Source: Gammaproteobacteria bacterium (GTDB lineage Bacteria; Pseudomonadota; Gammaproteobacteria; SZUA-152). Taken from it: 63,910 nucleotides of DNA. The stretch is from contig JAKIUN010000013.1 of assembly GCA_021647505.1 (NCBI GenBank), positions 1 through 63,910 of the forward strand, in the 5' to 3' direction. The translations under genes and the position numbers were made by a program. Below are positions 16,588 to 24,509 of this stretch, in pieces (within the stretch, counting starts at the first letter, position 1; every line of letters starts with the position of its first letter). The notes under the pieces are model-generated. The model worked only from the letters and a program-made list of their open reading frames with translations. It was not told the DNA's origin and did not search any database.

Positions 16588-16762
16588 ATGGCTCACATCC
16601 GTAGCATCAAACTCAAGTCTGGCAGCACTTCCTATGAATGCATTATCAAGTCCGGCACTACCACCAAAAGTAAGACCTTTTAAGACCAAGACCCTCCGGA
16701 TAAAACACGTTCGCTGCAAGAACGGAGAAGATAGCGACACATTTACCGACGATAAGCGCTAA
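16588..16762 (+). pseudogene. Tyrosine integrase N-terminal remnant
   Basis: ATG 16588, with GGAGAGG just upstream, starts MAHIRSIKLKSGSTSYECII, then TTTKSKTF and a TAA. This is the N-terminal DNA-binding segment of a family of phage-type integrases (usually continuing SKTFKTKT...). Reading with a one-base shift after KTF gives FKTKTLRIKHVRCKNGEDSD to a stop at 16762, so the gene is frameshifted and has lost its catalytic domain. Position directly after the tRNA and orientation are as expected for the integrase of this island. Confidence 0.75.
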
Positions 16763-17040
16763 AAAGGTACTCCTGCCGATCCTTTCTGTACGGGTATCGC
16801 GGCGGCGAGATTCGAGAGTTTTTTCTGCACCTACAGGCTTGCTAGCCAAGCGTTCATACGGGCGGCAGGGTTAATGACCACTAACACGGTACCGCCGCTG
16901 GGCGGAATCGGCTGATCTGAACCGGAAAATGCGCCGTTCCACGCCCTTTCCACGGCCTCCGTGGAGACCACCACGGCCCAATGAATACACGGGCTATGGG
17001 GCAAAGTGGGGTGGACAGAAGATAGGAAGCTGGCCGGTGC

Positions 17041-17235
17041 CTAGAATGCCTTTTTCAGGCCCGCTTGCTTGAGTACGCCGTTCGCAGTGTGACGTGATTT
17101 TATTTTGGAGTCCACGGGAAAGCGTGTTCCCGTGATAGGGCTGAACCAAATTTCATGATCCCCGTTTCCCTGTCTGAAAAAGCGACAATTATTCTCTGAA
17201 AGCAACTTCTTCAGCTTAGAGGTGAAATCGGCCAT
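17041..17235 (-). CDS. hicA: HicA-type mRNA interferase toxin
   Basis: A 64-residue protein of the YcfA/HicA double-stranded RNA-binding-like fold. It has the signature KLLSENNCRFFRQGNGDHEIW, in which the histidine is the catalytic residue of HicA RNases, and ends KQAGLKKAF. Its ATG follows the hicB stop with no gap (TGA directly before ATG), so antitoxin and toxin are translated in order. The antitoxin-first order is less common than hicA-hicB but known. It lies inside the tRNA-Leu island and may explain its retention. Confidence 0.88.
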   Translation of the reverse strand: MADFTSKLKKLLSENNCRFFRQGNGDHEIWFSPITGTRFPVDSKIKSRHTANGVLKQAGLKKAF

Positions 17236-17475
17236 TCAGCACGCTTTGCGGTGCGCGACGGCGGTTAACTCGCTCAGTAATTGGAAAGGTATATCGTCGG
17301 AATCAACTGTAGCTCCGTTCGCCTCCAGTAGCTCAGGGATCATAACCTGTAACTTCTTTACCAGAGCGTCGCATGTTTCCGCTTCAGTAATGAGCCCGGG
17401 GACATCGTCGCTCGTTGCAACCCACACGGACGCTTCCGCATCCCACTCCGCCCTTATAATTTTCGGTTTACTCAT
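17236..17475 (-). CDS. hicB: HicB-like antitoxin (DUF1902)
   Basis: A 79-residue protein beginning MSKPKIIRAEWDAEASVWVATSDDVPGLITEAET, the partial RNase H-like HicB/DUF1902 fold. There is no separate HTH or RHH domain, so DNA binding, if any, must use the remaining C-terminal segment. A very strong ribosome site (GGAGGTGA) precedes the ATG. It neutralises HicA by direct binding in the family. Repeated GCTATA elements upstream may be its operator. Confidence 0.85.
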   Translation of the reverse strand: MSKPKIIRAEWDAEASVWVATSDDVPGLITEAETCDALVKKLQVMIPELLEANGATVDSDDIPFQLLSELTAVAHRKAC

Positions 17476-17515
17476 ATTCGGTCACCTCCAGCGAACTGTG
17501 GTACATCATATTTTT

Positions 17516-17548
17516 TATAGCATCTGTCATATATAGCGTCACTATAGC
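17516..17548 (-). promoter_or_regulatory. Candidate hicBA operator/promoter with three GCTATA repeats
   Basis: On the coding strand GCTATA occurs three times (17543-17548, 17532-17537, 17516-17521), spaced 11 and 16 bp apart in an AT-rich stretch 41-73 bp before the hicB start. This is where the -10 and -35 regions should lie. Direct repeats over the promoter suggest autoregulation by the HicAB complex. Confidence 0.35.
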
Positions 17549-17751
17549 AAATTGCTAGAGACGGGGTTTGCCTCATCTGCGCCGGCGAGCTGAAGGGGTG
17601 ACTGACGCGAGTGATTGCCGTCGGTGGTGGTAACAAAAGCAGCAACGCCGGCGTAAACAGCCTTCGCAAGATACCCTGCTTCGGTAGGGCTTTTTTTTGC
17701 CGGAACCGACTGGTGCGAATAGTCGCCGGACTGCACATCCGATGCCTTCAT
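17542..17751 (-). CDS. Unrecognised 69-codon ORF in the island
   Basis: Starts at ATG 17751 (MKASDVQSGDY...) with GGTGACG upstream. It encodes an Ala/Ser-rich peptide with a hydrophobic KAVYAGVAAFV segment and no motif I recognise. The composition looks protein-like and it lies upstream of hicB on the same strand. It overlaps the GCTATA repeats at its end, and a plus-strand terminator lies inside it, so it may be a phage-gene fragment. Confidence 0.3.
   Translation of the reverse strand: MKASDVQSGDYSHQSVPAKKSPTEAGYLAKAVYAGVAAFVTTTDGNHSRQSPLQLAGADEANPVSSNLL
17674..17698 (+). terminator. Intrinsic terminator within the island
   Basis: CCCTGC, a TTCG tetraloop and GTAGGG form a 6-bp stem followed by C and eight T residues. 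This is a textbook Rho-independent terminator on the plus strand, although no intact plus-strand gene remains upstream inside the island. Confidence 0.6.
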
Positions 17752-17886
17752 CGTCACCAAAAAGGCACCCCAAAAGAACCCACCCAGCTGTTTTACCTTA
17801 CTTTTACTTGCACAGAGCTACCTAGTAAGCTATTGAATTGTTGTGTATTTACCGTGTTTCGCAGAGGGCTAACAAGCCTGTCCAGC

Positions 17887-17944
17887 GATTCAAAATCCGG
17901 TTCCTTCACGGGAGTGCCGGTTCGATTCCGGCCCTCGGTACCAC
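17887..17944 (+). repeat. Attachment-site repeat, distal copy
   Basis: Perfect 58-bp copy of the tRNA-Leu 3' end. It lacks the acceptor 5' half and D-arm, so it is not a tRNA gene. It marks the distal junction of the integrated element. Confidence 0.9.
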
Positions 17945-18050
17945 TCGAATCGAAGAAACCAAGGGATCATGTGCAGGCGTGATCCCTTTTTTTGTCCGCC
18001 TTGCCGCCAAAGCCCGTACAATAACCACACATTGCACACCCGCCAAGACT

Positions 18051-18500
18051 ATGAAAAACCTATTGCCATCGCTGATCTGCCTGTTGTTTCTCGCCCTCGG
18101 CCAGTCCGCCCTCGCGGCAAAGGGAGCGCCCAACACTATCACCAACGGCGACAGCCTGGCGGCCAGCTGTTATCTGGCGCTGACCGCGCTGGACAAGGGT
18201 ATGGAACAGATGCTGCAAGAGGAACAAACCAGCACCTTCGTCTGCATGGCCTATCTCGGTGGCATACTGGCGGCGGCCCAGCACGCCAATGACCTGGCCA
18301 GGCTGCGCTACGCCCAGGTTACCGAAGGCCAGGGTTCAAAGGCAGACTTCAACCTCTACTGCTTCGACTGGAACATGCGTTACCGCGATGCCGCGCGCAT
18401 CGTTTTGCACTACGCGCGCCAGCACCTCGACCTGGCCACTCAACCCGCCGAGCGGCTGGCCATGAAGGCCTTGCAGGATGCCTATCCTTGCCGCCCTTGA
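18051..18500 (+). CDS. Rap1a/Tai-like secreted small protein
   Basis: A 149-residue protein with a Sec signal peptide (MKNLLPSLICLLFLALGQSALAA) and a mature helical domain with four cysteines. The order NGDSLAASCYLAL, FVCMAYLGGILAA, NLYCFDW and a C-terminal AMKALQDAYPC fits the Rap1a/Tai immunity-protein fold, in which two disulfides are typical. Named members protect against type VI peptidoglycan amidase effectors, but many homologues stand alone with unknown roles. No T6SS gene is nearby. The start has only a weak ribosome site. It lies just outside the tRNA-Leu island. Confidence 0.6.
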   Translation: MKNLLPSLICLLFLALGQSALAAKGAPNTITNGDSLAASCYLALTALDKGMEQMLQEEQTSTFVCMAYLGGILAAAQHANDLARLRYAQVTEGQGSKADFNLYCFDWNMRYRDAARIVLHYARQHLDLATQPAERLAMKALQDAYPCRP

Positions 18501-18527
18501 GCAAACCGCGACAAAAAATTCACCCGT

Positions 18528-18615
18528 AGCTTGGCGGTGAGCACAGCAAACCCTAATGGCAAACGTTAACGAACCACGACTGTTGGGGTTCGCTACGCTC
18601 ACCACCAACCTACTA
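18528..18615. repeat. Dispersed palindromic repeat (GTAGGTTGG...CCCCAACA type)
   Basis: CCCGTAGCTTGGCGGTGAGC on the left pairs imperfectly with GCTCACCACCAACCTAC on the right. In reverse the right arm reads GTAGGTTGGTGGTGAGC followed by GTAGCGAACCCCAACAG, a common extragenic repeat form. It lies between the Rap1a-like gene and mfd. Confidence 0.45.
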
Positions 18616-18708
18616 CCAATGCCATCCTTTAGCAGAGCATAGCGTTATTGATCACCGGACAGCTGGGGTACAATACGCGCCCTTAATAACCAGCACCCGT
18701 TATCCATC

Positions 18709-21700
18709 ATGCCCGAATCCAGTACTGACCTCTTTTCTCCCCCCTTCGACGACCAGCCCGGCCGCCGCAGCCAGTGGGGCCAGCTTTACGGCAGCAGCGA
18801 GGCCCTGGCCATTGCCAGCGCCGCGCAGCAGGCCGGCGCACCACTGATCGTCATTACGCCAGACACCCCGGCGGCGACACGGCTGGAATACGAGATCCGC
18901 TTCTTTGCCGGCAACCTACCAGTATTGACCTTCCCGGATTGGGAGACCCTGCCCTACGACGTCTTTTCGCCGCATCAGGACATCATCTCCGAGCGCCTGG
19001 CCGCCCTTTCACGGCTGCCGGAGCTGAGCTGCGGCGTGCTCATCGTGCCCGTTGCCACCCTGCTGCACCGCCTCGCGCCGAAGGGCTTTCTCGATGCCAA
19101 CTGCTTCCTGCTCGACGTCGGCCAGACGCTGGATCTGCAGGAGATGCGCACCCGCCTCGACAGCGGTGGCTACCGCTGCGTGTCGCAGGTCATCGAACAC
19201 GGCGAGTTCGCCGTGCGCGGCGCCATCCTCGACCTGTTCCCCATGGGCCAGTCGCTGCCCTACCGCATCGAGCTGTTCGACGATGAAATCGACAGCATCC
19301 GCACCTTCGACCCGGAGACCCAGCGTTCCATCGAAAAGGTGGATCGTATTCACCTTCTGCCGGCACGTGAATTCCCCTTCGACCCCGAGGCCATCACTCG
19401 CTTCCGCCGCGCCTGGCGCGCACAATTCGAGGGCAATCCGCAGGCCTGCACCATTTATCACGAGGTCACCGAGGGCAACACGCCGCCGGGTATCGAATAC
19501 TACTTACCATTATTCTTCGAACACACGCAGACCCTGTTCGACTACCTGACCCCTTCGGCGCGAGTGGTCACCACCGAAGGTGTGAGCGAGGCGGTCAGCG
19601 CATTTTGGGCCGATGTTGAAGAACGCTTCGAGCAGGGCCGGCACGATGTCTCGCGCCCGCTACTGCCACCCAATGCGCTGTTCCTGCGTGAAAATGAATT
19701 CTTCCAGCAACTCGGCAAGCGCGTGCAGATCGGCGTACAGCATTTCGAGCTGCCCGACTCCTCGCAACAAAAACCAGGCCGTCACAACTTCGCCACCCAG
19801 GCCCCGCCACCGCTAACACTGGATGCCCGCGCGGAACGGCCCAGCGCAAAAATGCAGGCCTTTCTCGATGAGTTCGATGGCCGCGTACTGTTCTGCGCCG
19901 AGTCCACCGGCCGCCGCGAAACCCTGCTGGAACTGCTGCGCGGCTGCGACCTGCAGCCCACTGCGGTGGACAACTGGGCCGAGTTTGTCGAGGGCGGGAT
20001 GCCGCTGGCCATCACCGTCGCCGCGCTGGAAGAAGGCCTGCTACTGGCGCAGCCAGCGTTGGCCGTCATCGCCGAACCACAGCTGTTCGGCGAACAGGTG
20101 TTGCAGCAGCGCCGCCGCCAGCGCAAGACCCGCGACGCCGACCAAGTCATCAAGAATCTGGTCGAGCTGGACGTCGGCTCCCCGGTGGTGCACGAAGACA
20201 ATGGCGTGGGCCGCTATTTGGGCTTACAAAGACTGGCGTTGGGTGCCGTGGAGCAGGAATTCCTCACCCTGGAATACGCCGGCGGTGACAAGCTGTATGT
20301 ACCGGTCAGCCACCTGCATCTCATCAGCCGCTACAGCGGCGCCTCTCCGGAAACCGCCCCTCTGCACAAGCTGGGCAGCGGCCAGTGGGAGAAGGCCCAA
20401 CGCAAGGCGCGCGAAAAAGTGCGCGACGTGGCCGCCGAACTGCTGTCCATTTACGCTCAGCGCGAGGCGCGCAAGGGCCATGTCTATCACCTCGACGACA
20501 ATCAGTACGCCGCCTTCGTCGCGGCCTTCCCTTTCGAGGAAACACCGGATCAACAGGAGGCCATTCATGGTGTGTTGGCCGACATGTGCTCCGACAAACC
20601 CATGGATCGGCTGGTGTGCGGCGACGTCGGTTTCGGCAAGACCGAGGTGGCCATGCGCGCCGCCTTCACCGCTGTACAGGACGGCAAGCAGGTGGCCATG
20701 CTGGTACCCACCACCCTGCTGACGCAACAGCATTACGAAAATTTCAAAGACCGCTTTGCCGACTGGCCGGTGCGCATCGAGTCGGTGTCACGCTTCCGCT
20801 CCAAGAAGGAACAAGCGACCGTCCTGGAAGGACTGGAAAGCGGCAATGTGGACATCATTATCGGCACCCATAAACTGATCCACGGCGACATCAAGTACAA
20901 GCAACTGGGGCTGGTGATCATCGATGAGGAACACCGCTTTGGTGTGCGGCAGAAGGACAAGTTCAAGGCCCTGCGCTCAGAGGTGGATGTGCTGACCCTC
21001 ACCGCCACGCCCATTCCACGCACCCTCAATATGTCCCTGTCCGGCATCCGCGACCTGTCCATCATCGCCACCGCGCCGGCGCGGCGGCTGGCGGTGAAGA
21101 CCTTTGTCAGCCAGTGGAACGAGACCGTGGTCAAGGAAGCCTGCCTGCGCGAAATCCGCCGCGGCGGGCAGCTGTTTTTCCTGCACAACAAGGTGGAGAC
21201 CATCGAAAAACAGGCGCGCGAACTCGAGGTACTGGTTCCCGAAGCACGAGTGGCGGTGGCCCACGGACAAATGCGCGAGCGTGACCTGGAACGAGTAATG
21301 GCAGATTTTTATCACCATCGTTTCAACGTGCTGGTGTGCACCACCATCATCGAGACCGGTATCGACATCCCCAACGCCAACACCATCATCATCAACCGCG
21401 CCGACCGTTTCGGTCTCGCCCAGCTGTATCAGCTGCGTGGGCGTGTCGGCCGTTCACATCATCAGGCCTATGCCTACCTGGTGGTGCCGCCGCGCAACGT
21501 GATGACCGCCGATGCGGTGAAACGCCTTGAGGCCATCGAGTCCATCACCGACCTGGGCGCCGGTTTCACCCTCGCCACCCATGATCTGGAGATCCGTGGC
21601 GCCGGCGAATTGCTCGGCGATGGCCAGAGCGGCCACATGCACGAAATCGGCTTCACCCTGTACATGGAGCTGCTGGATCGCGCCGTGGAGGCGCTGAAGT

Positions 21701-22182
21701 CCGGCCGCCAGCCGGAACTGGATCGGCCGCTGGATCATGGCACCGAGATCGACCTGGGCATCCCCGCCCTACTACCCGACGACTATCTACCCGATGTGCA
21801 CACCCGTCTAATCCAGTACAAGCGCATCGCCAGCGCAGAAAGTGCCGACGAATTGCGTGAGCTGCAGGTGGAGATGATCGACCGTTTCGGCCTGCTGCCG
21901 GATCAGGCGAAAAATCTATTTCACGTTACCGAACTCAAACTGCATGCCACGCCGCTAGGCATCCGCAAGATCGAGATGGGTGACAGCGTCGGTCGGGTGC
22001 ACTTTGTTGCCGAGCCCGATATCGACCCGATGAAGATCATCCACCTGATCCAGGCACAACCGAACGCCTACCGCATGGACGGCCAAGACAAGCTGCGCAT
22101 CACCGGTGATTTTCCCAATGCCGAGGCACGCATCGCCGCCATCGACGCCCTGCTGCAGGAACTGGCCACGCCCGAACGCTGA
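18709..22182 (+). CDS. mfd: Transcription-repair coupling factor Mfd
   Basis: A 1157-residue protein (E. coli 1148). In order it has the N-terminal UvrB-homology module, the RNA polymerase interaction domain (about 470-545), the RecG-like translocase with Walker A GDVGFGKTEVAMRAA and Walker B IIDEEHRFGV, helicase motif LTATPIPRTLNMSL, motif VI QLRGRVGRSHHQAYAYL, and the C-terminal TRCF domain. Mfd removes stalled RNA polymerase at lesions and recruits UvrA. A TACAAT -10 lies 44 nt before the start. The deacetylase gene follows 41 bp downstream. Confidence 0.98.
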   Translation: MPESSTDLFSPPFDDQPGRRSQWGQLYGSSEALAIASAAQQAGAPLIVITPDTPAATRLEYEIRFFAGNLPVLTFPDWETLPYDVFSPHQDIISERLAALSRLPELSCGVLIVPVATLLHRLAPKGFLDANCFLLDVGQTLDLQEMRTRLDSGGYRCVSQVIEHGEFAVRGAILDLFPMGQSLPYRIELFDDEIDSIRTFDPETQRSIEKVDRIHLLPAREFPFDPEAITRFRRAWRAQFEGNPQACTIYHEVTEGNTPPGIEYYLPLFFEHTQTLFDYLTPSARVVTTEGVSEAVSAFWADVEERFEQGRHDVSRPLLPPNALFLRENEFFQQLGKRVQIGVQHFELPDSSQQKPGRHNFATQAPPPLTLDARAERPSAKMQAFLDEFDGRVLFCAESTGRRETLLELLRGCDLQPTAVDNWAEFVEGGMPLAITVAALEEGLLLAQPALAVIAEPQLFGEQVLQQRRRQRKTRDADQVIKNLVELDVGSPVVHEDNGVGRYLGLQRLALGAVEQEFLTLEYAGGDKLYVPVSHLHLISRYSGASPETAPLHKLGSGQWEKAQRKAREKVRDVAAELLSIYAQREARKGHVYHLDDNQYAAFVAAFPFEETPDQQEAIHGVLADMCSDKPMDRLVCGDVGFGKTEVAMRAAFTAVQDGKQVAMLVPTTLLTQQHYENFKDRFADWPVRIESVSRFRSKKEQATVLEGLESGNVDIIIGTHKLIHGDIKYKQLGLVIIDEEHRFGVRQKDKFKALRSEVDVLTLTATPIPRTLNMSLSGIRDLSIIATAPARRLAVKTFVSQWNETVVKEACLREIRRGGQLFFLHNKVETIEKQARELEVLVPEARVAVAHGQMRERDLERVMADFYHHRFNVLVCTTIIETGIDIPNANTIIINRADRFGLAQLYQLRGRVGRSHHQAYAYLVVPPRNVMTADAVKRLEAIESITDLGAGFTLATHDLEIRGAGELLGDGQSGHMHEIGFTLYMELLDRAVEALKSGRQPELDRPLDHGTEIDLGIPALLPDDYLPDVHTRLIQYKRIASAESADELRELQVEMIDRFGLLPDQAKNLFHVTELKLHATPLGIRKIEMGDSVGRVHFVAEPDIDPMKIIHLIQAQPNAYRMDGQDKLRITGDFPNAEARIAAIDALLQELATPER

Positions 22183-22223
22183 AGCACAGCGGCACGGCCA
22201 AATGGAATCTCAAAGGCATCACC

Positions 22224-23216
22224 ATGACACTATCTCTGCTCACTCGCCACTTCCCCATCCGCCTGGCCAGCCGCCTGATGGGTCTGGCGACGACGCCATC
22301 GCCTCTGGCCATACTGATCTATCACCGCGTCCTGTCGCAGCCGGACAAGCTGCTCGGCGGCGATCCCGACGTGGCAACCTTCGACTGGCAGATGGCCCTC
22401 GTCGCCCGGCACTTCAACGTGTTGCCCCTGCCGGAAGCCGTTGCCTGCTTGCACGCTGGCACTCTGCCCGCGCGCGCCCTCTGTATTACCTTCGACGACG
22501 GCTACGCCGACAATCACGACAACGCCCTGCCTATCCTGCAAAAACATGGCCTCACCGCCACCTTCTTCATTGCCACCGGCTTTCTTGATGGCGGCTGCAT
22601 GTGGAACGACCGCATCATCGAGTCCGTGCGCGCCTTCGAAGGAGAAGCACTGAGTCTGGAAACGCTGGGCATGGGCATACATCCAACCACCACCCTGGCG
22701 GAACGCAAGAAGGCCATCGAATCGATCATCGGCCAGACTAAGTACCGCCCCCTCGACGAACGCGAAGAAACCTCGCAACGTATCCAGGCGATCAGCAGCT
22801 CAGCGGTACCGAACGATTTGATGATGAAGCACCCACAAGTCAAGGCACTGTCCGACGCCCGCATGGAAATTGGCGGACATACGGTCAATCATCCCATTCT
22901 GGCCAACTGCACCGAAGCGCAGGCTCGGGAGGAAATCACCAACGGCAAGCAATACCTGGAAGATCTGCTGGGAAAACCCGTCCGCCTGTTCGCCTACCCC
23001 AACGGCAAACCCGGCCAGGACTATCTGCCGGAACACCCCGAACTGCTAAAGTCGCTCGGCTTCGATGCAGCCGTAAGCACCGTATGGGGCGCATGCATGC
23101 GTGAAACAGATCCCTTCCAGTTGCACCGCTTCACGCCCTGGGACAAGCAACCGGTGAAGTTTCTGCTGCGACTGCTAGCGAATTACCGCAATACCGACCC
23201 TGCCCGACAAGACTGA
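22224..23216 (+). CDS. Polysaccharide deacetylase family protein (NodB domain)
   Basis: A 330-residue NodB-type carbohydrate esterase 4 protein. AILIYHRVL opens the domain, TFDDGYADNHD (motif 1, metal-binding and catalytic Asp) follows, then an insertion, and GGHTVNHPILANC (motif 2 His pair), AYPNGKPGQDY and a C-terminal Trp-containing loop. It removes N-acetyl or O-acetyl groups from polysaccharide or cell wall. No signal peptide is obvious. It is closely similar in layout to the broken gene at 51073-52060 in the exopolysaccharide locus and may supply that activity from here. AAGG lies 9 nt upstream of the start. Confidence 0.85.
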   Translation: MTLSLLTRHFPIRLASRLMGLATTPSPLAILIYHRVLSQPDKLLGGDPDVATFDWQMALVARHFNVLPLPEAVACLHAGTLPARALCITFDDGYADNHDNALPILQKHGLTATFFIATGFLDGGCMWNDRIIESVRAFEGEALSLETLGMGIHPTTTLAERKKAIESIIGQTKYRPLDEREETSQRIQAISSSAVPNDLMMKHPQVKALSDARMEIGGHTVNHPILANCTEAQAREEITNGKQYLEDLLGKPVRLFAYPNGKPGQDYLPEHPELLKSLGFDAAVSTVWGACMRETDPFQLHRFTPWDKQPVKFLLRLLANYRNTDPARQD

Positions 23217-23257
23217 GCCTTCGACGATCTCCCGTGAGCGTAACCTTCTTGATAAAA

Positions 23258-23312
23258 GCTTGGCGGCGGTTGCAGAGGGAAAGACAGGGAGGCAACCACC
23301 CCACCGCCAAGC
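23258..23312. terminator. Hairpin between convergent deacetylase and lpxC
   Basis: GCTTGGCGG at 23258 pairs perfectly with CCGCCAAGC ending at 23312, with a second inner pairing GGTTGC/GCAACC. No U-tract follows, so it may be a processed 3' hairpin or an extragenic palindrome rather than a simple Rho-independent terminator. Confidence 0.45.
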
Positions 23313-23343
23313 ATAAGCTGTAGGGCTGCGCCCGTAGTGGATG

Positions 23344-24321
23344 TCAGCGAGAGGCCTGCATCCTGGGCGTTTCGTTCATATTCTGCCGGGACTGCTTGTC
23401 ACACCGCTCGTTCTGCCCTTTCAAAGCGTTAAACGCACTCATCGTGATATAAGACCAGGACTCACGCATCTCGAACAGGGTATGCATCAACCGGCTGTTC
23501 AGCTCATGGCCGGGCTTGCAGGCATGGTAGTGACCGAGAATCGGCACACCGGCCAGCGCCAGATCGCCAAGGCAGTCCAATACCTTGTGACGTACGAATT
23601 CGTCGCGATAACGCAGGCCGCTCTCGTTGACGATGCGATCGCCGTCGACGAGGATGGCATTGTGCAGTGAACCGCCCTTGATCAGGCCACGCTGCTTCAG
23701 CGCCGCGACCTGATTCACGAAACCGAAGGTACGAGCCCGCGCCACTTGCCGGCAGAAGGCCTCGTCGACCAGTTCCACCGACAGTGTCTGCGAACCCACC
23801 ACGGAATTATCGAAGTCTATTTCCACGCTAATCCGCGGCGTGTCAGCGGGCGTCAGGATGGCGTACTTGTCACCATCCCGGACCTCGATGGGACGTTGAA
23901 TCCAGATGGCATTGCGCGGCGCGCTCTGCTCCTGCAGACCAACGCGTTCGATCATGGCCACAAAGGGCTCTGCGCTGCCGTCCATGATCGGCACTTCCGG
24001 GCCATCCACCTCGACCAGGGCATTGTCCACACCGCAGCCACGCAGGGCGGCCATGATGTGTTCCACAGTATCAATGGTGTGGCCATATTCATTGCCGATG
24101 GCGGTGGACATTTCCGTATCCACCACGTTATACCAACGCGCGGCGATCAGACCTTCATCGACCGGCAGATCCTTGCGCAAAAAAGAAATACCCGCGTTCG
24201 CCTTGGCGGGACGCACGACCATAGAAACCTTGCGCCCGCAGTGCAGGCCAATGCCGATGTAGGCAACGGGATGGCACAGAGTTTTCTGGTTAACCTGTTC
24301 AATAGATTGCTTCTGGGTCAT
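23344..24321 (-). CDS. lpxC: UDP-3-O-acyl-N-acetylglucosamine deacetylase (LpxC)
   Basis: A 325-residue protein starting MTQKQSIEQVNQKTL with AAGGAGA 7 nt upstream; the longer frame to 24390 lacks homology. Zinc and catalytic motifs are present: HTIDTVEHIMAAL (His88), MDGSAEPFV, GLRYRDEFVRHKVLDCLGD and KPGHELNSRL. LpxC carries out the committed step of lipid A synthesis in the cytoplasm. It is unusual that the gene is alone and not downstream of ftsZ, and the sequence looks nearer to alphaproteobacterial LpxC than to the E. coli protein, so it may be a second or displaced copy. It is divergent from an AraC-type regulator. Confidence 0.88.
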   Translation of the reverse strand: MTQKQSIEQVNQKTLCHPVAYIGIGLHCGRKVSMVVRPAKANAGISFLRKDLPVDEGLIAARWYNVVDTEMSTAIGNEYGHTIDTVEHIMAALRGCGVDNALVEVDGPEVPIMDGSAEPFVAMIERVGLQEQSAPRNAIWIQRPIEVRDGDKYAILTPADTPRISVEIDFDNSVVGSQTLSVELVDEAFCRQVARARTFGFVNQVAALKQRGLIKGGSLHNAILVDGDRIVNESGLRYRDEFVRHKVLDCLGDLALAGVPILGHYHACKPGHELNSRLMHTLFEMRESWSYITMSAFNALKGQNERCDKQSRQNMNETPRMQASR

Positions 24322-24411
24322 CAGGCCTCTCCTTTGGTACAGAGCCGGGAGCGGCCCATGGGCCAGCTCACGGCGTATCCGTTTGTACATTGCAAGTCAT
24401 TGGACAGTTGC

Positions 24412-24440
24412 TTGTTTCGTAATATCGCCTCCGTTATGCT
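24412..24440 (+). promoter_or_regulatory. Predicted sigma70 promoter for the AraC-type gene
   Basis: TTGTTT at 24412-24417, a 17-nt spacer and TATGCT at 24435-24440 lie 69 nt before the regulator start in the intergenic region divergent from lpxC. Confidence 0.45.
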
Positions 24441-24509
24441 ATTTTCATTGGCTCTGCACGCCAATCTGTTATCCCTGAGACGCTAAACAAGAATAGCAAC
24501 GGATCTGCG

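Larger units (their letters stand above)
16439..17944. mobile_element. Reduced tRNA-Leu genomic island with HicBA
   Basis: The DNA between the two 58-bp attachment repeats holds a 5' integrase remnant (16588-16762), an 11-bp tandem repeat (CGAAAATACGG at 16479 and 16490), two copies of an AAGGCACC-N5-AGAACCCAC motif near the two ends (16531 and 17762), a hicBA operon and a plus-strand intrinsic terminator. On the minus strand between 16838 and 16999 is a roughly 53-codon open stretch (HWAVVVSTEAVERAW...NPAARMNAWLASL) with protein-like composition but no start, probably a gene fragment. The element cannot move by itself because the integrase is broken. Confidence 0.8.

Noticed and set aside
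17887-17944. Second tRNA-Leu gene
   Set aside because: Only the anticodon arm to CCA end is present; no acceptor 5' strand or D-arm upstream, so it is an attachment-site duplication.
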